A stretch of DNA of 64,000 nt from Streptomonospora wellingtoniae (GTDB taxonomy: Bacteria; Actinomycetota; Actinomycetes; Streptosporangiales; Streptosporangiaceae), in the NCBI RefSeq assembly GCF_031845375.1, contig NZ_JAVREK010000011.1, positions 62,001 to 126,000 on the forward strand, in the 5' to 3' direction. Position numbers and translations under genes: made by a program. A model generated the notes under the pieces. The model was given only the letters and a program-made list of their open reading frames with translations, did not search any database and had not been told where the DNA came from. The number at the start of each line of letters is the position of its first letter. The first letter of the stretch is position 1. This document shows, piece by piece, positions 9,115 through 17,695 of the stretch.

Positions 9115-12100
9115 TCACCTCCGGTACTTCCCGCCGAGTTGCAGCTTCGACGACTCGTAGTTGAGCTGGCGGAACGCCTCCCTGACGGTGGCTTCGCCGT
9201 TGTGCAGGTGCAGCTCCGCCGAGACCCCGCCGCCGCTCTCGGAGGCGCGGCGCGCCACTGCGGCCAGCGCCTGCTGCTGCGTTGCGGACATGCCCCGCGG
9301 CCCGCCGGTCGCGGCGAGGATGTCGGAGAGCTGCTGGCCGGAGTTCAGCGCCTCCAGCAGCGCGGCGTTGTCGCGGGCGACCGGCTCGCGCACCACGAAC
9401 TCGCCGGCCGTCGCGGCGATCAGGTTGCGGTCGAGGCCGCCCCATCCGCGCACCCACCCGCCCGCGGCGTAGGCCGGCAGTCCGAACGCCGAACGCAGGA
9501 ACTGGGTCTGCACCGGGGTGGTCGTGCGCCGGTTGGTGCCGTAGTCCTGGCGCAGCACCCGCGGGTCCACCACACCGCCGCGCGCGAACTTCGGCTTCAT
9601 GATGTCGGTCGCCGGCCCGTACACCCGCGGCCCCCGAACCGCGTTGGACTCGTTTCCGCCGATGGTGTAGTTCTGTCCGCCCTTGCGCTTGGCGATGATG
9701 TTGATGTGGCTGGGCTCGGACCCATATGTCGCGATCCACCCCGGCTTGGCGTTGGACGCCGACCCGTGCGGCAGCCCGTCGCGGAAGGACCGCGAGTGCG
9801 CCCCCCAGATGTTGTTGTACTTCTTCGACGCCTTCGCTTCTTTGATGACCTCGCTGACGAACATGGCGCACCAGGGCTGGCCGGCCATTCCGAACGCCCG
9901 CTGGAACTTGTTGTTGAAGTCTCCGCCGACCAGGCCCGGGTTCTTGGCGTATTTCATCGCCACCCGGACCACGGCGTCGGAGGAGCCCCCGAACTCCTCG
10001 TCCTTCTTGTTGACCAGGTCGCCGATCTTGGGGACCAGGAGCTCGCGGAACAGGCCCTTGGCGAAGCGGGTCATGAACCCGCCGTCGGGGATCGCGCCCA
10101 GCAGCGAGTCCAGGCCGAGCTTGTCCAGGAACCACTTCTTGGCGGCCCCTGAGATCTGGTCGGCTTTGCCCTCGACCCAGTCCCAGGAGTTGCTCAGCGC
10201 CGACATGATGCCGCCGCGCGCGAACGACTGGGTGGGGGCCTGCCACACCCCGCCGCGGGCGAATCCCTGCGACTGCTCGAAGCGCCGCTTGACCGCGGTG
10301 GTGCCGCCCTGGCGCGCGAGGGCGTTGACGTCGTGGATCATGGAGGCGCCCAGCACCCGGGTCACCTCCGGGCGCAGGATCGCCTCCCCGCCGGAGAGCT
10401 CCAGTCCTCCGCCGGTGGGCGAGACGAACCGGTGCACGTCGCGGCCCGGGGTGTAGCCGGGCATGACCCCGCCGCCGGCGTAGCGGGCCACCTGGCCCGG
10501 GCCCTCCCACACACCGCCGGTGGCGATCTTGGAGAAGCTGGGCAGCGGGTTCTTCTTCACTCCGACCGCGCCCAGCACCTTGCCGGCCAGGGATCGGATG
10601 CCGTCCATGTACACGGTCTGGATTACGAAGTTGATGGGGCCCTTGGTGGCGGCTTTGATGCGCGCCCACGCCTTCTTGATTCCGTCGACTGCCGACCCGA
10701 AGGCCTTGCGCACGGCCTGGACTCCGGATTTCAGGGAGTTGAATGCGGGCCGAATGACTTTGTTCCACACCCATTTGATGGTGTTTCCGATGCCGCGCCA
10801 CGCGGGTTTGATCACGTTGTTCCAGATCCACCGGAACACGGGGGCGAGTACTCCGCGGATGTAGGCGCGGATCCCCGCCCAGATCTTCTTGATCAGCGCC
10901 CAGGCAACCGAGATCGCCAGGCGGATGCCCTTCCAGACCGGCATGATGACCTTGCGCCACAGGAACATGAACACGGGGCGCAGCACCTTGTTGATGTAGG
11001 CGCGGATCCCCGCCCAGATGGGCTTGATGATGGTGTTCCACGCGAATTTGACCGCCGCGGCGATGCCCTTCCACGCGGGGACGATCACGTTCCGCCAAAG
11101 GAACAGCACAACCGGGATCAGAACGTTCTTGATCGTCCACCACAGCACCTTGAAAACGGGCTTGATGATGGTCGTCCACACGAACCCGATGACCGTCGCG
11201 ATCGCGTAGAACGCGGGGACGATCACCCATTTCCAGAGGAAGAGGACCGCCGGAATCAGGATTTTCTGCACGTACTGGACGTAGAGCAGCAGTGCGGGCT
11301 GGATGACGTTTTGCCACGCCCACTGCACGACGGCGCCGATCTCGCGGAACGCCGGCAGGAAGACGTCGCGCCACATCTTCATGACCGCGGGGATGATGTG
11401 GGTCTGGATGGCCTCGACGAGGCTGGCGAAGATCGGCTGGAGGAAGTTGGCCCACACCCACTGGGCGGCGCGCGAGATCGCCGCGAACGCGCTCTGCACG
11501 ATCTCGCGGAACGCGTCGAACCGGTGGTAGGCCCACACCAGGGCCGCGACCAGCGCGACGATACCGACGACGATCAGCCCGACCGGGTTGGCGATGGCGG
11601 CCAGTGCCGACCCGGCCGCGACCACCTTGATCGCGACACCGACCGCGAGCAGCGCCCCCGCCAGGGCGGTGATCACCCCGGGGGGCACGGCCGCGATCAT
11701 GTCGGCGAAAGCTGTGGCGACCTTCAGTACGACGGGGCCCAAGGGTGCGAGCGCGGTCAGCACGTTGGCCACTGCGGGCCCCAGCGACTTGAAGAGGTCG
11801 CGGACCGAGGGGGCGACCTCGCGCACATACTCCAGGAACGCGGCGAACGCCGGCGAACCGCCCAGCCCCTTGCCCCAGGACGCGAAGCCGGCGGCGATGT
11901 CCTCGACGAACCCCAGGATCGTGGGCGCATAAGGCAGGAACGCCGACACGATGCCCGCCAGGCCGGTGGCCACCGACCCGCCGATGCGCCCGAAACTGGT
12001 GATCGCCCCGGGCGCCGCGGCCGTGACATCGCGCCCCAACTGCTCCCAGAACGGGCTGGAGAGGGCGGCGTCCATGTCGGAGATCAGGCCGCGCACCGCA

Positions 12101-12939
12101 CCCGCCGACGACCGCACCAGCGGCGTCAGCGACTCGAACCGCCCCGACAGCAGGTTGATCCCGTCGGAGAAGATTCCCAGAACCGGGGCCTCCACCGACT
12201 TGCGCCACGCAGTGAACTCCCGGGTCAGGCCCTGCCAGTCGCCCATCAGCGTGCGGGCGGCCGGCGACATTTCCGCCAACGCTGCGGCGTACTGCTCGGC
12301 GGCGGCCGCGGATCCGTTGGCGGCCTGCTCCTGCAGCTTCAGCGCCTCGGAGATGCCGGTGATCGCGGGCACCGCCACCAGACCCAGCGCCCCGAACCCG
12401 GCGCCGGCCGCCGCCAGCGGCGCCGACAACGCCCCCAGGCCCGCCGCCAGAGTCGCCCCGACAGGCACTGCGGCGGCCGCACCCGCAGCGATCGCCAGCG
12501 CCCCGAACCCGGCGATGGCCGGGGCGGCGTCGACATTCACCCGGGCGGTGCGCCCGTCCAGCCGGTCCACCTGCGCCCGCGTGCTGGCGAGGGATGTGCG
12601 GGCCGCCGCCGTGTCGGCCTCGACCGTGACCGTCGCGCGCGGCATGGCCTGCAACTCGCCGCGCAGCGTCCGCTTGAGGCCGCCAGCGAAGGCCGACGCC
12701 ACCTGCGCGGCGTCACGAGGCGCCTGACGCCGCTGGGCCGCCGTGTCCTCCCGGACCGCGTCCTGGACGGGCGCACCCAGCCCGCCGCGCACCCCGTCGG
12801 CGAAACGGGCGCCCATATCCTGCCCGAGCTTGCGCACGACCGGCGTGAGCTTGCCGAACTCGGCGGCAATCGACTTGTGGAAGCCCTTGAAGTCCGGCTT
12901 CACCGGGATCCAGGCGGACCCGGACTGATAGTCGGCCAC
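9115..12939 (-). CDS. Tape measure protein with 46-residue repeats and an embedded CHAP-like domain
   Basis: Sets tail length and is probably ejected with DNA. The 1,274-residue protein has an N-terminal helical region, Ala/Gly-rich hydrophobic stretches (about 140-200 and 400-470), and six Trp/Pro-rich units of 46 residues (about 477-733; core W-x-x-VI-x-PAW). A Gly-rich segment follows, then a CHAP-like region (about 985-1100) with candidate residues Cys1024 (PWCAMFV), His1078 (SHINII) and Asn1096 (GGNESN). At roughly 0.15 nm per residue the tail would be near 190 nm. The GTG start follows a GGGGG tract. It lies right after the frameshifting chaperone, as expected. Confidence 0.93.
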   Translation of the reverse strand: MADYQSGSAWIPVKPDFKGFHKSIAAEFGKLTPVVRKLGQDMGARFADGVRGGLGAPVQDAVREDTAAQRRQAPRDAAQVASAFAGGLKRTLRGELQAMPRATVTVEADTAAARTSLASTRAQVDRLDGRTARVNVDAAPAIAGFGALAIAAGAAAAVPVGATLAAGLGALSAPLAAAGAGFGALGLVAVPAITGISEALKLQEQAANGSAAAAEQYAAALAEMSPAARTLMGDWQGLTREFTAWRKSVEAPVLGIFSDGINLLSGRFESLTPLVRSSAGAVRGLISDMDAALSSPFWEQLGRDVTAAAPGAITSFGRIGGSVATGLAGIVSAFLPYAPTILGFVEDIAAGFASWGKGLGGSPAFAAFLEYVREVAPSVRDLFKSLGPAVANVLTALAPLGPVVLKVATAFADMIAAVPPGVITALAGALLAVGVAIKVVAAGSALAAIANPVGLIVVGIVALVAALVWAYHRFDAFREIVQSAFAAISRAAQWVWANFLQPIFASLVEAIQTHIIPAVMKMWRDVFLPAFREIGAVVQWAWQNVIQPALLLYVQYVQKILIPAVLFLWKWVIVPAFYAIATVIGFVWTTIIKPVFKVLWWTIKNVLIPVVLFLWRNVIVPAWKGIAAAVKFAWNTIIKPIWAGIRAYINKVLRPVFMFLWRKVIMPVWKGIRLAISVAWALIKKIWAGIRAYIRGVLAPVFRWIWNNVIKPAWRGIGNTIKWVWNKVIRPAFNSLKSGVQAVRKAFGSAVDGIKKAWARIKAATKGPINFVIQTVYMDGIRSLAGKVLGAVGVKKNPLPSFSKIATGGVWEGPGQVARYAGGGVMPGYTPGRDVHRFVSPTGGGLELSGGEAILRPEVTRVLGASMIHDVNALARQGGTTAVKRRFEQSQGFARGGVWQAPTQSFARGGIMSALSNSWDWVEGKADQISGAAKKWFLDKLGLDSLLGAIPDGGFMTRFAKGLFRELLVPKIGDLVNKKDEEFGGSSDAVVRVAMKYAKNPGLVGGDFNNKFQRAFGMAGQPWCAMFVSEVIKEAKASKKYNNIWGAHSRSFRDGLPHGSASNAKPGWIATYGSEPSHINIIAKRKGGQNYTIGGNESNAVRGPRVYGPATDIMKPKFARGGVVDPRVLRQDYGTNRRTTTPVQTQFLRSAFGLPAYAAGGWVRGWGGLDRNLIAATAGEFVVREPVARDNAALLEALNSGQQLSDILAATGGPRGMSATQQQALAAVARRASESGGGVSAELHLHNGEATVREAFRQLNYESSKLQLGGKYRR

Positions 12940-12945
12940 GCGAGG

Positions 12946-13416
12946 TCACCCCCTCGCGTTCGCTCCGCGACCCCGCAGCAGCCGGGCCGTCAAATTCTCG
13001 TGGGCTTCAAACCGGCGCCGGCGGCGCACCTTCTCCAGGGCGGTCACCGGGCGCGGGTAGTTGTCCATGCGCGGCGGCGACTTGCCCGCCCGCGCGATCT
13101 GGATCGAGATCAGGTGCGACAGCTTGTCGACCACCGTCGCCAGCGCCCGCACCTCCGGGCCGAACTCGGTCAGCCGGGGCGGGCCCGGCGGGGTGTCGCC
13201 GTACTCGGCGAGCACCATCTCCGCGTACTCCTCGTCCTCGGCGATAGCCGCGTGAAACGCCGAATCAGAGGGCAGATGGTCGATGTAGTCCAGCAGGGCG
13301 TCGCAGGCCAAATCCCCCCGAAAGAAGGCCAGCATGTCCACACCCGGGTAGTGGTGGGCCAGCGACGCCCTGATCGCCCCGCCATACCTCTCCAGGAGGT
13401 AGACGAGGCGCTCTAT
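12946..13416 (-). CDS. Tail assembly chaperone, C-terminal part made by -1 frameshift (GT product)
   Basis: This frame is entered by slipping back one base at 13416-13422. It adds about 156 residues to the upstream chaperone, giving a fusion of about 253 residues. The added part begins IERLVYLLERYGGAIRASL, then YPGVDMLAFFRGDL and YIDHLPSDSAF. These match the LxxxYG...Dxxx(F/W)...L..hLP.dSa pattern of G-T chaperone tails in actinophages. There is no good independent start at its head. The fusion binds the tape measure protein during tail assembly. Confidence 0.85.
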   Translation of the reverse strand: MERLVYLLERYGGAIRASLAHHYPGVDMLAFFRGDLACDALLDYIDHLPSDSAFHAAIAEDEEYAEMVLAEYGDTPPGPPRLTEFGPEVRALATVVDKLSHLISIQIARAGKSPPRMDNYPRPVTALEKVRRRRRFEAHENLTARLLRGRGANARG

Positions 13417-13706
13417 CCCCCCAGGCCGAAGTGCTCTCGAATGTCCTTCACCAGGGCCATCACCGCGCCGGCGGGGGCGTCAGCCAGTTCGGCATAGACC
13501 TTCTCGGCGTCCTCGGGGGTCTCGGCGAGCCGGTCCAGAACCTCCCGCGTCGAGGCGACCGACGCGATCCCGTCCATCTCCGCGGTGGTGGGCTGGGGGA
13601 TCTTCACCACGGTCTCGTCGCTGAGCTCCAGGTCGAACGGCTCGCGGGTGGCCTCGCTGACGTAGCGGGCGATGGAGTATCGGCGCGGCGCGCCCTTCTT
13701 GCTCAC
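13413..13706 (-). CDS. Tail assembly chaperone, short form (G product)
   Basis: A 97-residue protein that, with its frameshifted longer form, keeps the tape measure protein soluble and recruits tail tube subunits. Sequence patterns FDLELSDETVVKIPQPT and FGLGG at the end are typical of the N-terminal chaperone frame. The GTG start overlaps the upstream stop (GTGA). It ends on the slippery heptamer. Confidence 0.85.
   Translation of the reverse strand: MSKKGAPRRYSIARYVSEATREPFDLELSDETVVKIPQPTTAEMDGIASVASTREVLDRLAETPEDAEKVYAELADAPAGAVMALVKDIREHFGLGG
13416..13422 (-). promoter_or_regulatory. Programmed -1 ribosomal frameshift slippery site
   Basis: The minus strand reads CTG GGG GGA TAG, giving the heptamer G GGG GGA directly before the zero-frame stop codon. 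The -1 frame is open for 156 codons and encodes the expected chaperone C-terminus. Confidence 0.85.
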
Positions 13707-13876
13707 TTGGTCGGCTCCTTGGGGGGCTCGGTCTTGGGTGCGGTCTTGGGTGCCGGCTCCTGCTTGGGCTTCCAGCCCTCGAACCGCAGCTGCTTCTCAC
13801 GGTGCTTGGAGCCCACGACCTGCTCGTGGCGGCCGTCCGGCGACACGAAGACCGTGTACTTCTTGCTTGGTGCCAT
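13703..13876 (-). CDS. Small hypothetical protein between major tail protein and chaperone
   Basis: A 57-residue protein: a folded-looking N-terminus (KKYTVFVSPDGRHEQVV) and a Lys/Pro/Glu-rich tail. AAGGAG lies ten bases before the ATG; an in-frame extension upstream lacks a site. Located where small tail-completion proteins are found, but no function is known. Confidence 0.65.
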   Translation of the reverse strand: MAPSKKYTVFVSPDGRHEQVVGSKHREKQLRFEGWKPKQEPAPKTAPKTEPPKEPTK

Positions 13877-13887
13877 GCCTGCTCTCC

Positions 13888-14559
13888 TTACGGGGTGGCC
13901 TGGGTGATGCCCATGTCGGTCAGCAGCGCGGTCCACCCGGGCCCGCCGAACAGCCAGCGCTCGGAGAAGCCGAGGGTGGAGTCGGTGAACGCGGTCAGGG
14001 TGACCGGCCAGGTGATCGGCGTCTCACCATCGGAGGTGAACGCCTGCTCGTCGAAGTTGGTGACCTTGGCCCGCGGGAAGAACCGGGCAATGTAGATCTC
14101 ACCGTCGTCGCCCAGGTCCACCGACACCTTCAGCAGCCGGTAGTACTGCCCGCGCGGCCGGGACGGCTTGTCGATGACCAGCTCGCCGCTGGTGGCGTCG
14201 GCCTCCAGCGCACTGACGTCGGCGCCGGTGTACAGACCGATCGTGTTGAGCTTGGTCTCGATGCACTGCACCGTCAGCGTGGAGGAGTCGGCGGTGATGT
14301 CGGAGCGCACCGCGTCGGTGGCGCCGTGCGCGCGGATGTCGGCCTGCTCCACCTCCCGCCCGAAGCTGAACCCGTCGGTGGAGACGTAGCCCAGGTCGTC
14401 GTATCCCTCCGGCAGCGCCGCCAGCAGCATGTCCGTCGGGTCGGTCAGCACGTCGATGGGGTCGGAGCTGATCGGGGCGAGGAACGCGGACCCGTCCAGC
14501 GCCTTCCTGACCAGCTCGGTCTTCTTGGACTTCAGGTCGTCGTAGACGGTCCCGGCCAT
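13888..14559 (-). CDS. Major tail (tube) protein
   Basis: A 223-residue protein forming the tail tube. Features typical of actinophage tube proteins are an N-terminal arm (VRKALDGSAFLAPISSD), YVSTDGFSFGRE, and a C-terminal FPRAKVTNFDEQAFTSDGE / PVTLTAFTDSTLG stretch. The ATG follows GGAGG. It lies between the tail terminator and the chaperone genes, as in related phages. A hairpin with a T-run upstream separates it from the connector operon and may allow separate, higher expression. Confidence 0.9.
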   Translation of the reverse strand: MAGTVYDDLKSKKTELVRKALDGSAFLAPISSDPIDVLTDPTDMLLAALPEGYDDLGYVSTDGFSFGREVEQADIRAHGATDAVRSDITADSSTLTVQCIETKLNTIGLYTGADVSALEADATSGELVIDKPSRPRGQYYRLLKVSVDLGDDGEIYIARFFPRAKVTNFDEQAFTSDGETPITWPVTLTAFTDSTLGFSERWLFGGPGWTALLTDMGITQATP

Positions 14560-14577
14560 GGCAGCCTCCAGGCATGC

Positions 14578-14600
14578 AAAAGCCCCGACGAAGCCGGGGC
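14578..14600 (-). terminator. Hairpin terminator before the major tail protein gene
   Basis: On the minus strand GCCCCG pairs with CGGGGC across a 7-base loop and is followed by TTTT. It lies between the tail terminator gene stop and the tube gene's GGAGG. Confidence 0.65.
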
Positions 14601-14622
14601 CGGATGGTTTGGTCGATGGTTG

Positions 14623-15000
14623 TTAGCGCCGCAGGTACACGCGGTAGATCGCCTCGCGGCAGCGGACGTTGTCGGAATCGGCCGTCGGCGCGTCCTGCGG
14701 GCCGGCTTCGGTGGCGGCCTTGTCGAGCACCCCCGCGGCCACCGACGACGGCCCGGAGGTCAGCCGCTGGCGCACGCGCGCGGCCAGCATCTTGGCTTGG
14801 GAGGTGGTGGCGGCATAGACCGACACCACCACCCGCGCCCGGTCGGTGTGGCCGTCGTCGTCGCCACCCACCCGCCGCACCCGGATCCGCGGCAGACTCC
14901 CCTGCAGGGTGGTTCCCGTCCAGGACTCCGCTGGAGCGATGTCGGTGACGGCGTCCATGACCGCGTCCTCGGCATCGACGAACACCGGCAGGTCAGCCAC
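14623..15000 (-). CDS. Tail terminator / tail completion protein
   Basis: A 125-residue protein with an alternating beta/alpha pattern (PRIRVRRVGGDDD, RARVVVSVYAATTSQAKMLA) and a C-terminal YRVYLRR strand, as in tail terminator proteins that cap the tube. Position directly before the tube gene supports this. The GTG start overlaps the upstream stop. Confidence 0.7.
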   Translation of the reverse strand: MADLPVFVDAEDAVMDAVTDIAPAESWTGTTLQGSLPRIRVRRVGGDDDGHTDRARVVVSVYAATTSQAKMLAARVRQRLTSGPSSVAAGVLDKAATEAGPQDAPTADSDNVRCREAIYRVYLRR

Positions 15001-15289
15001 CGGTGCCCTCCAACCGGTCGACGGTGCGCGCCAGCACCCGGTGCTTGATCTCCACCGGGACGGCGTGGTCGGAGGTGTTCTCCAGCCGGGCCTGGGCGCG
15101 GTCGGCCTCCACTTCGCCGCTCACCCGAAACGCCGACCGGTACTCTCCGCTCTCATGTGGCGAAATCGACTCGGCGTAGGGGCGGCCGACCGACTCAGTA
15201 ACGCGCACCAGCAGCGCCTGCAGCTCCTTGGACTTCATGAGCTTGCGGGTCTTGCGGATGTCCTGGCTGTAGCGCGGACGAAACGACAT
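14993..15289 (-). CDS. HK97-gp10-like head-tail joining protein
   Basis: A 98-residue protein with a helical N-terminus and the block SPHESGEYRSAFRVSGEV, which recalls the HK97 gp10 / neck family. It has a C-terminal strand with SDHAVPVEIKHRVLA. The ATG at 15289 overlaps the upstream stop as ATGA. Probably part of the neck between connector and tail terminator. Confidence 0.7.
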   Translation of the reverse strand: MSFRPRYSQDIRKTRKLMKSKELQALLVRVTESVGRPYAESISPHESGEYRSAFRVSGEVEADRAQARLENTSDHAVPVEIKHRVLARTVDRLEGTGG

Positions 15290-15624
15290 CAGGCCCCCTT
15301 CACGCGCTCCAGGTTGACTTCCAGGCCCGGCGACCACCCCGTGAACGGGGACGACCACGGCCCAACGTCGCCCTCCACCGACCACACGGTGCCGTCGGGC
15401 AGCGTGATCTGGTCCTCGGGGAGGATGTCGGCGCCGATCGGCGCGAGCAGGGTGCGGCCGGTGATGACCGTGGTCCCTCCGGTCGCGGTCTCCGTGGAGG
15501 TGCGCGGGTAGACGGCGCAGCCCTCCACGGTGTGCGGCGGCGGCCCCGGCAGCGGATCGCCGTAGCGGTCCTTGCCACCCGACCGCTTCACCGTGACCGC
15601 GACCGGGTGGGTGAAGGCGCTCAC
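15289..15624 (-). CDS. Head closure (stopper) protein
   Basis: A 111-residue beta-rich protein (HPVAVTVKRSGGKDRYGD, GCAVYPRTSTE, ILPEDQITLPDGTVWSVEGD). This is the usual pattern of small stopper proteins that close the portal after DNA packaging. The GTG start overlaps the upstream stop as GTGA. Assignment relies on the conserved gene order adaptor-stopper-gp10-terminator. Confidence 0.7.
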   Translation of the reverse strand: MSAFTHPVAVTVKRSGGKDRYGDPLPGPPPHTVEGCAVYPRTSTETATGGTTVITGRTLLAPIGADILPEDQITLPDGTVWSVEGDVGPWSSPFTGWSPGLEVNLERVKGA

Positions 15625-16049
15625 GCGATCCACCCCACCTGGTCGCCGTTGGGGCGCAGCGGGCACGCCAGGGCGTCGTCGGCCTCCGACAGCGACACCG
15701 ACCCCGCCTGCCCCTTCATTCCCAGCCGGCGCCGGTCCTCCCGGATCAGGAAGAGCTTGCCCGAGGCCACGGCCGCGTCGAAACTGCGGCTGAACGGGCC
15801 CGCGGATTCCTGGGTGATGCCGCTCGCGTTGCGCAGCAGCCGCAGGATCATGTCGCACAGCACGACCTTGACCAGGTGCGCAGTGGTCTTCCCTGCGTCG
15901 ATGCGGGCCTGAACATCGCCGGCGTGCTGGATCAGGATCGCCTCGGCGTCGTCCAGGCGCACCTGGACCCGCGCCTCCAGATCCGAGCCCGAGGGGATGT
16001 CGCCCTCCCACCGGTCGCGCACGTCCTGCACGTCGGCGAAGTCGGCCAC
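15621..16049 (-). CDS. Head-tail adaptor (Gp19/Gp15-like)
   Basis: A 142-residue mostly helical protein starting ADVQDVRDRWEGDIPSG with a central VRLDDAEAILI helix and a C-terminal RSFDAAVASGKLFLIRED segment. These are characteristic of the adaptor that binds the portal ring. It is followed by the stopper gene with a GTGA overlap. Confidence 0.8.
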   Translation of the reverse strand: MADFADVQDVRDRWEGDIPSGSDLEARVQVRLDDAEAILIQHAGDVQARIDAGKTTAHLVKVVLCDMILRLLRNASGITQESAGPFSRSFDAAVASGKLFLIREDRRRLGMKGQAGSVSLSEADDALACPLRPNGDQVGWIA

Positions 16050-16062
16050 CGCGCACCCCCTG

Positions 16063-16251
16063 CTACTGCTTGCCCTCGGAGCGCTTGGTCTCCTTGGGTT
16101 TGGTCGCGGCGGGCGCGTCGGTGACCTTCGCGGTGGCCCCCGCCTGCCCGGCCACGGTGTACTGGTGGTTGGGGTCGTCCTCGCGCGCGTCCCCGTAGAA
16201 CCCGTGCTCGACCCCGTCGGCGATCGGGACGACCTTGCTCTTCTCCGTCAC
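16063..16251 (-). CDS. Small hypothetical head-region protein
   Basis: A 62-residue hydrophilic protein (EHGFYGDAREDDPNHQYTV) with a Lys/Ala-rich tail. AGGAGG lies five bases before the GTG start. Tiny proteins of this kind often lie between decoration protein and adaptor genes in actinophages; function unknown. Confidence 0.65.
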   Translation of the reverse strand: MTEKSKVVPIADGVEHGFYGDAREDDPNHQYTVAGQAGATAKVTDAPAATKPKETKRSEGKQ

Positions 16252-16260
16252 AGCGTCCTC

Positions 16261-16668
16261 CTATCGGCGTTCCACGGTCACGCGCACCAGCCCGCCCGGG
16301 TCGGCCATCCCGGTCCCGACGGCGAGCGACCGCCACTGCAGCGTGTCGCCCCCGTCCAGGTCCGCATCGGCCGCGGTCCCCGACAGGGCCAGCGCGGTTT
16401 CGTCGTTGGCGGAGGCGTCAGTGCCCGACGCGAACTCCAGCGCGGCGACCTCGGTCGCCCCGGCCCCGTCGGCCCCCTTGTTCACCACGCTCACGGCCCG
16501 GCTGTTGCCGTCGGCCCCCGTTATCGCGGCCTCGGGCACGTATTCCACCGCCACGACGGTGCAATCGAACGGGGCCTGGGCGATCACGGTGTCCTCGTCG
16601 TCGCCGGCGGTGGACACGGCTGGAACCCCGGCGGTCAGGACCCGCTGCAGCGGTGCGGTGTCTGCCAT
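16261..16668 (-). CDS. Probable head decoration protein
   Basis: A 135-residue Ala/Gly/Asp-rich beta-strand protein right after the major capsid gene (FDCTVVAVEYVPEAAITGADG, LQWRSLAVGTGMADPGGLVRVTVE). Proteins of this size and place usually decorate the capsid surface. GGAGG precedes the ATG at 16668; the long in-frame region upstream overlaps the capsid gene and is not coding. Confidence 0.65.
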   Translation of the reverse strand: MADTAPLQRVLTAGVPAVSTAGDDEDTVIAQAPFDCTVVAVEYVPEAAITGADGNSRAVSVVNKGADGAGATEVAALEFASGTDASANDETALALSGTAADADLDGGDTLQWRSLAVGTGMADPGGLVRVTVERR

Positions 16669-16682
16669 GGTCACACCTCCTG

Positions 16683-17639
16683 TCAGTAGGTCAGGACCGC
16701 AGCCGGGTAGCGGCTGGCCTCGGCCGGCTGGTCGTTGTTGATGGTGTTGGCGACCTGCCAGCCCACCCGGAACTTCACCCGCAGCGCGATCATGTCCTGC
16801 TGTGCCAGGTTGTAGACGATCGCGCCGGTGTTGTCCTGGATGACTGCCTGGTCGAGCTGCTTGAACGTGATGTCCTGGCGGACCCCGACCACGTACTGGC
16901 CCATCCAGTCGCCGGCGATCATGCGGACATTGGAGCCCGCGGCGCCGCCGGTCGGCCACAGGCCGCGCATCGGGTAGTACACGGGGGCGCCGTCGATCGA
17001 GGACAGGTCCCCGTTGACGCGCCCCACGTCGGTCCGCTGCCCGCTGGTGTCGCGGGCTGCCCGCAGGTTGCGGCGCACCGACCGGGCGGCGACGTACCCG
17101 GAGACGTCGAACCCGTCCTCCTCCACCTCGGCGAGGAGGTTGTCCAGGTCGCCCATGAACCCGCCCTCGGCCGCGGTCGCGGTCCCCTCGGCCACCGTGT
17201 TGCCGGCCGCAGTGGCCGCGGCCACCACGTTGGTGGGGAAGCTGGCGGGCGCGTTGGACCCGAAGAACACGGCGTCGTCCAGGGCCCGGGCGAACGCCTC
17301 GCGGATGTAGGGCTCGGCCTGGTCCCAGACGTTGACCTCGATGTCCTCGAACACGTTCTCGGGCACCGGCATGATCGTGGCGATCTCCTCGATCTGCAGG
17401 TGCTTGTTCGTCCACGCCATCTCGGTGGTCTGCTTGAGACCGGTGTCGCCGTTGACCCAGTAGGCCACCGGCAGCGCCGAGAGGATCGGGAACCGCACAC
17501 TCTTACGGGAGACCGGGATCGACCGGAACAGCTGCAGCACCGCGGAGTCCTCCACGGCCTTGCCCAGCATCTCCCGGGAGACCTCTTCAGGGATGAGCGA
17601 CTCGGCATCCGAGCGGCTGGTCACGTTGTCATACGGCAC
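16683..17639 (-). CDS. Major capsid protein (HK97 fold)
   Basis: A 318-residue coat protein. Family patterns include an N-terminal arm (LIPEEVSREMLGKAVEDSAV), the E-loop region (MAWTNKHLQIEEIATIMPVP), the spine helix (IREAFARALDDAVFFG), and the A-domain (FKQLDQAVIQ...DMIALRVKFRVGWQVAN). No separate delta-domain protease was found, so a scaffold-dependent assembly is likely. GGAGG precedes the GTG start. Scaffold upstream and decoration protein downstream fit. Confidence 0.95.
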   Translation of the reverse strand: MPYDNVTSRSDAESLIPEEVSREMLGKAVEDSAVLQLFRSIPVSRKSVRFPILSALPVAYWVNGDTGLKQTTEMAWTNKHLQIEEIATIMPVPENVFEDIEVNVWDQAEPYIREAFARALDDAVFFGSNAPASFPTNVVAAATAAGNTVAEGTATAAEGGFMGDLDNLLAEVEEDGFDVSGYVAARSVRRNLRAARDTSGQRTDVGRVNGDLSSIDGAPVYYPMRGLWPTGGAAGSNVRMIAGDWMGQYVVGVRQDITFKQLDQAVIQDNTGAIVYNLAQQDMIALRVKFRVGWQVANTINNDQPAEASRYPAAVLTY

Positions 17640-17695
17640 GGTTTACCTCCATTTGCCCAGCGCAGCGGGCTCCGTGCCGCTGGCGTGGTTGTCAG

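Noticed and set aside
8231..12208. Minus-strand 1,325-codon ORF joining tape measure region and distal tail protein
   Set aside because: Only the last 293 codons look coding. The upper part is a shadow of the tape measure frame, and a GTG with GGAGG marks the real start at 9112.
10333..13497. Long plus-strand ORF opposite the tape measure gene
   Set aside because: The Asp/His/Arg/Gly-rich translation follows from the repeat on the other strand; there is no ribosome site or family match.
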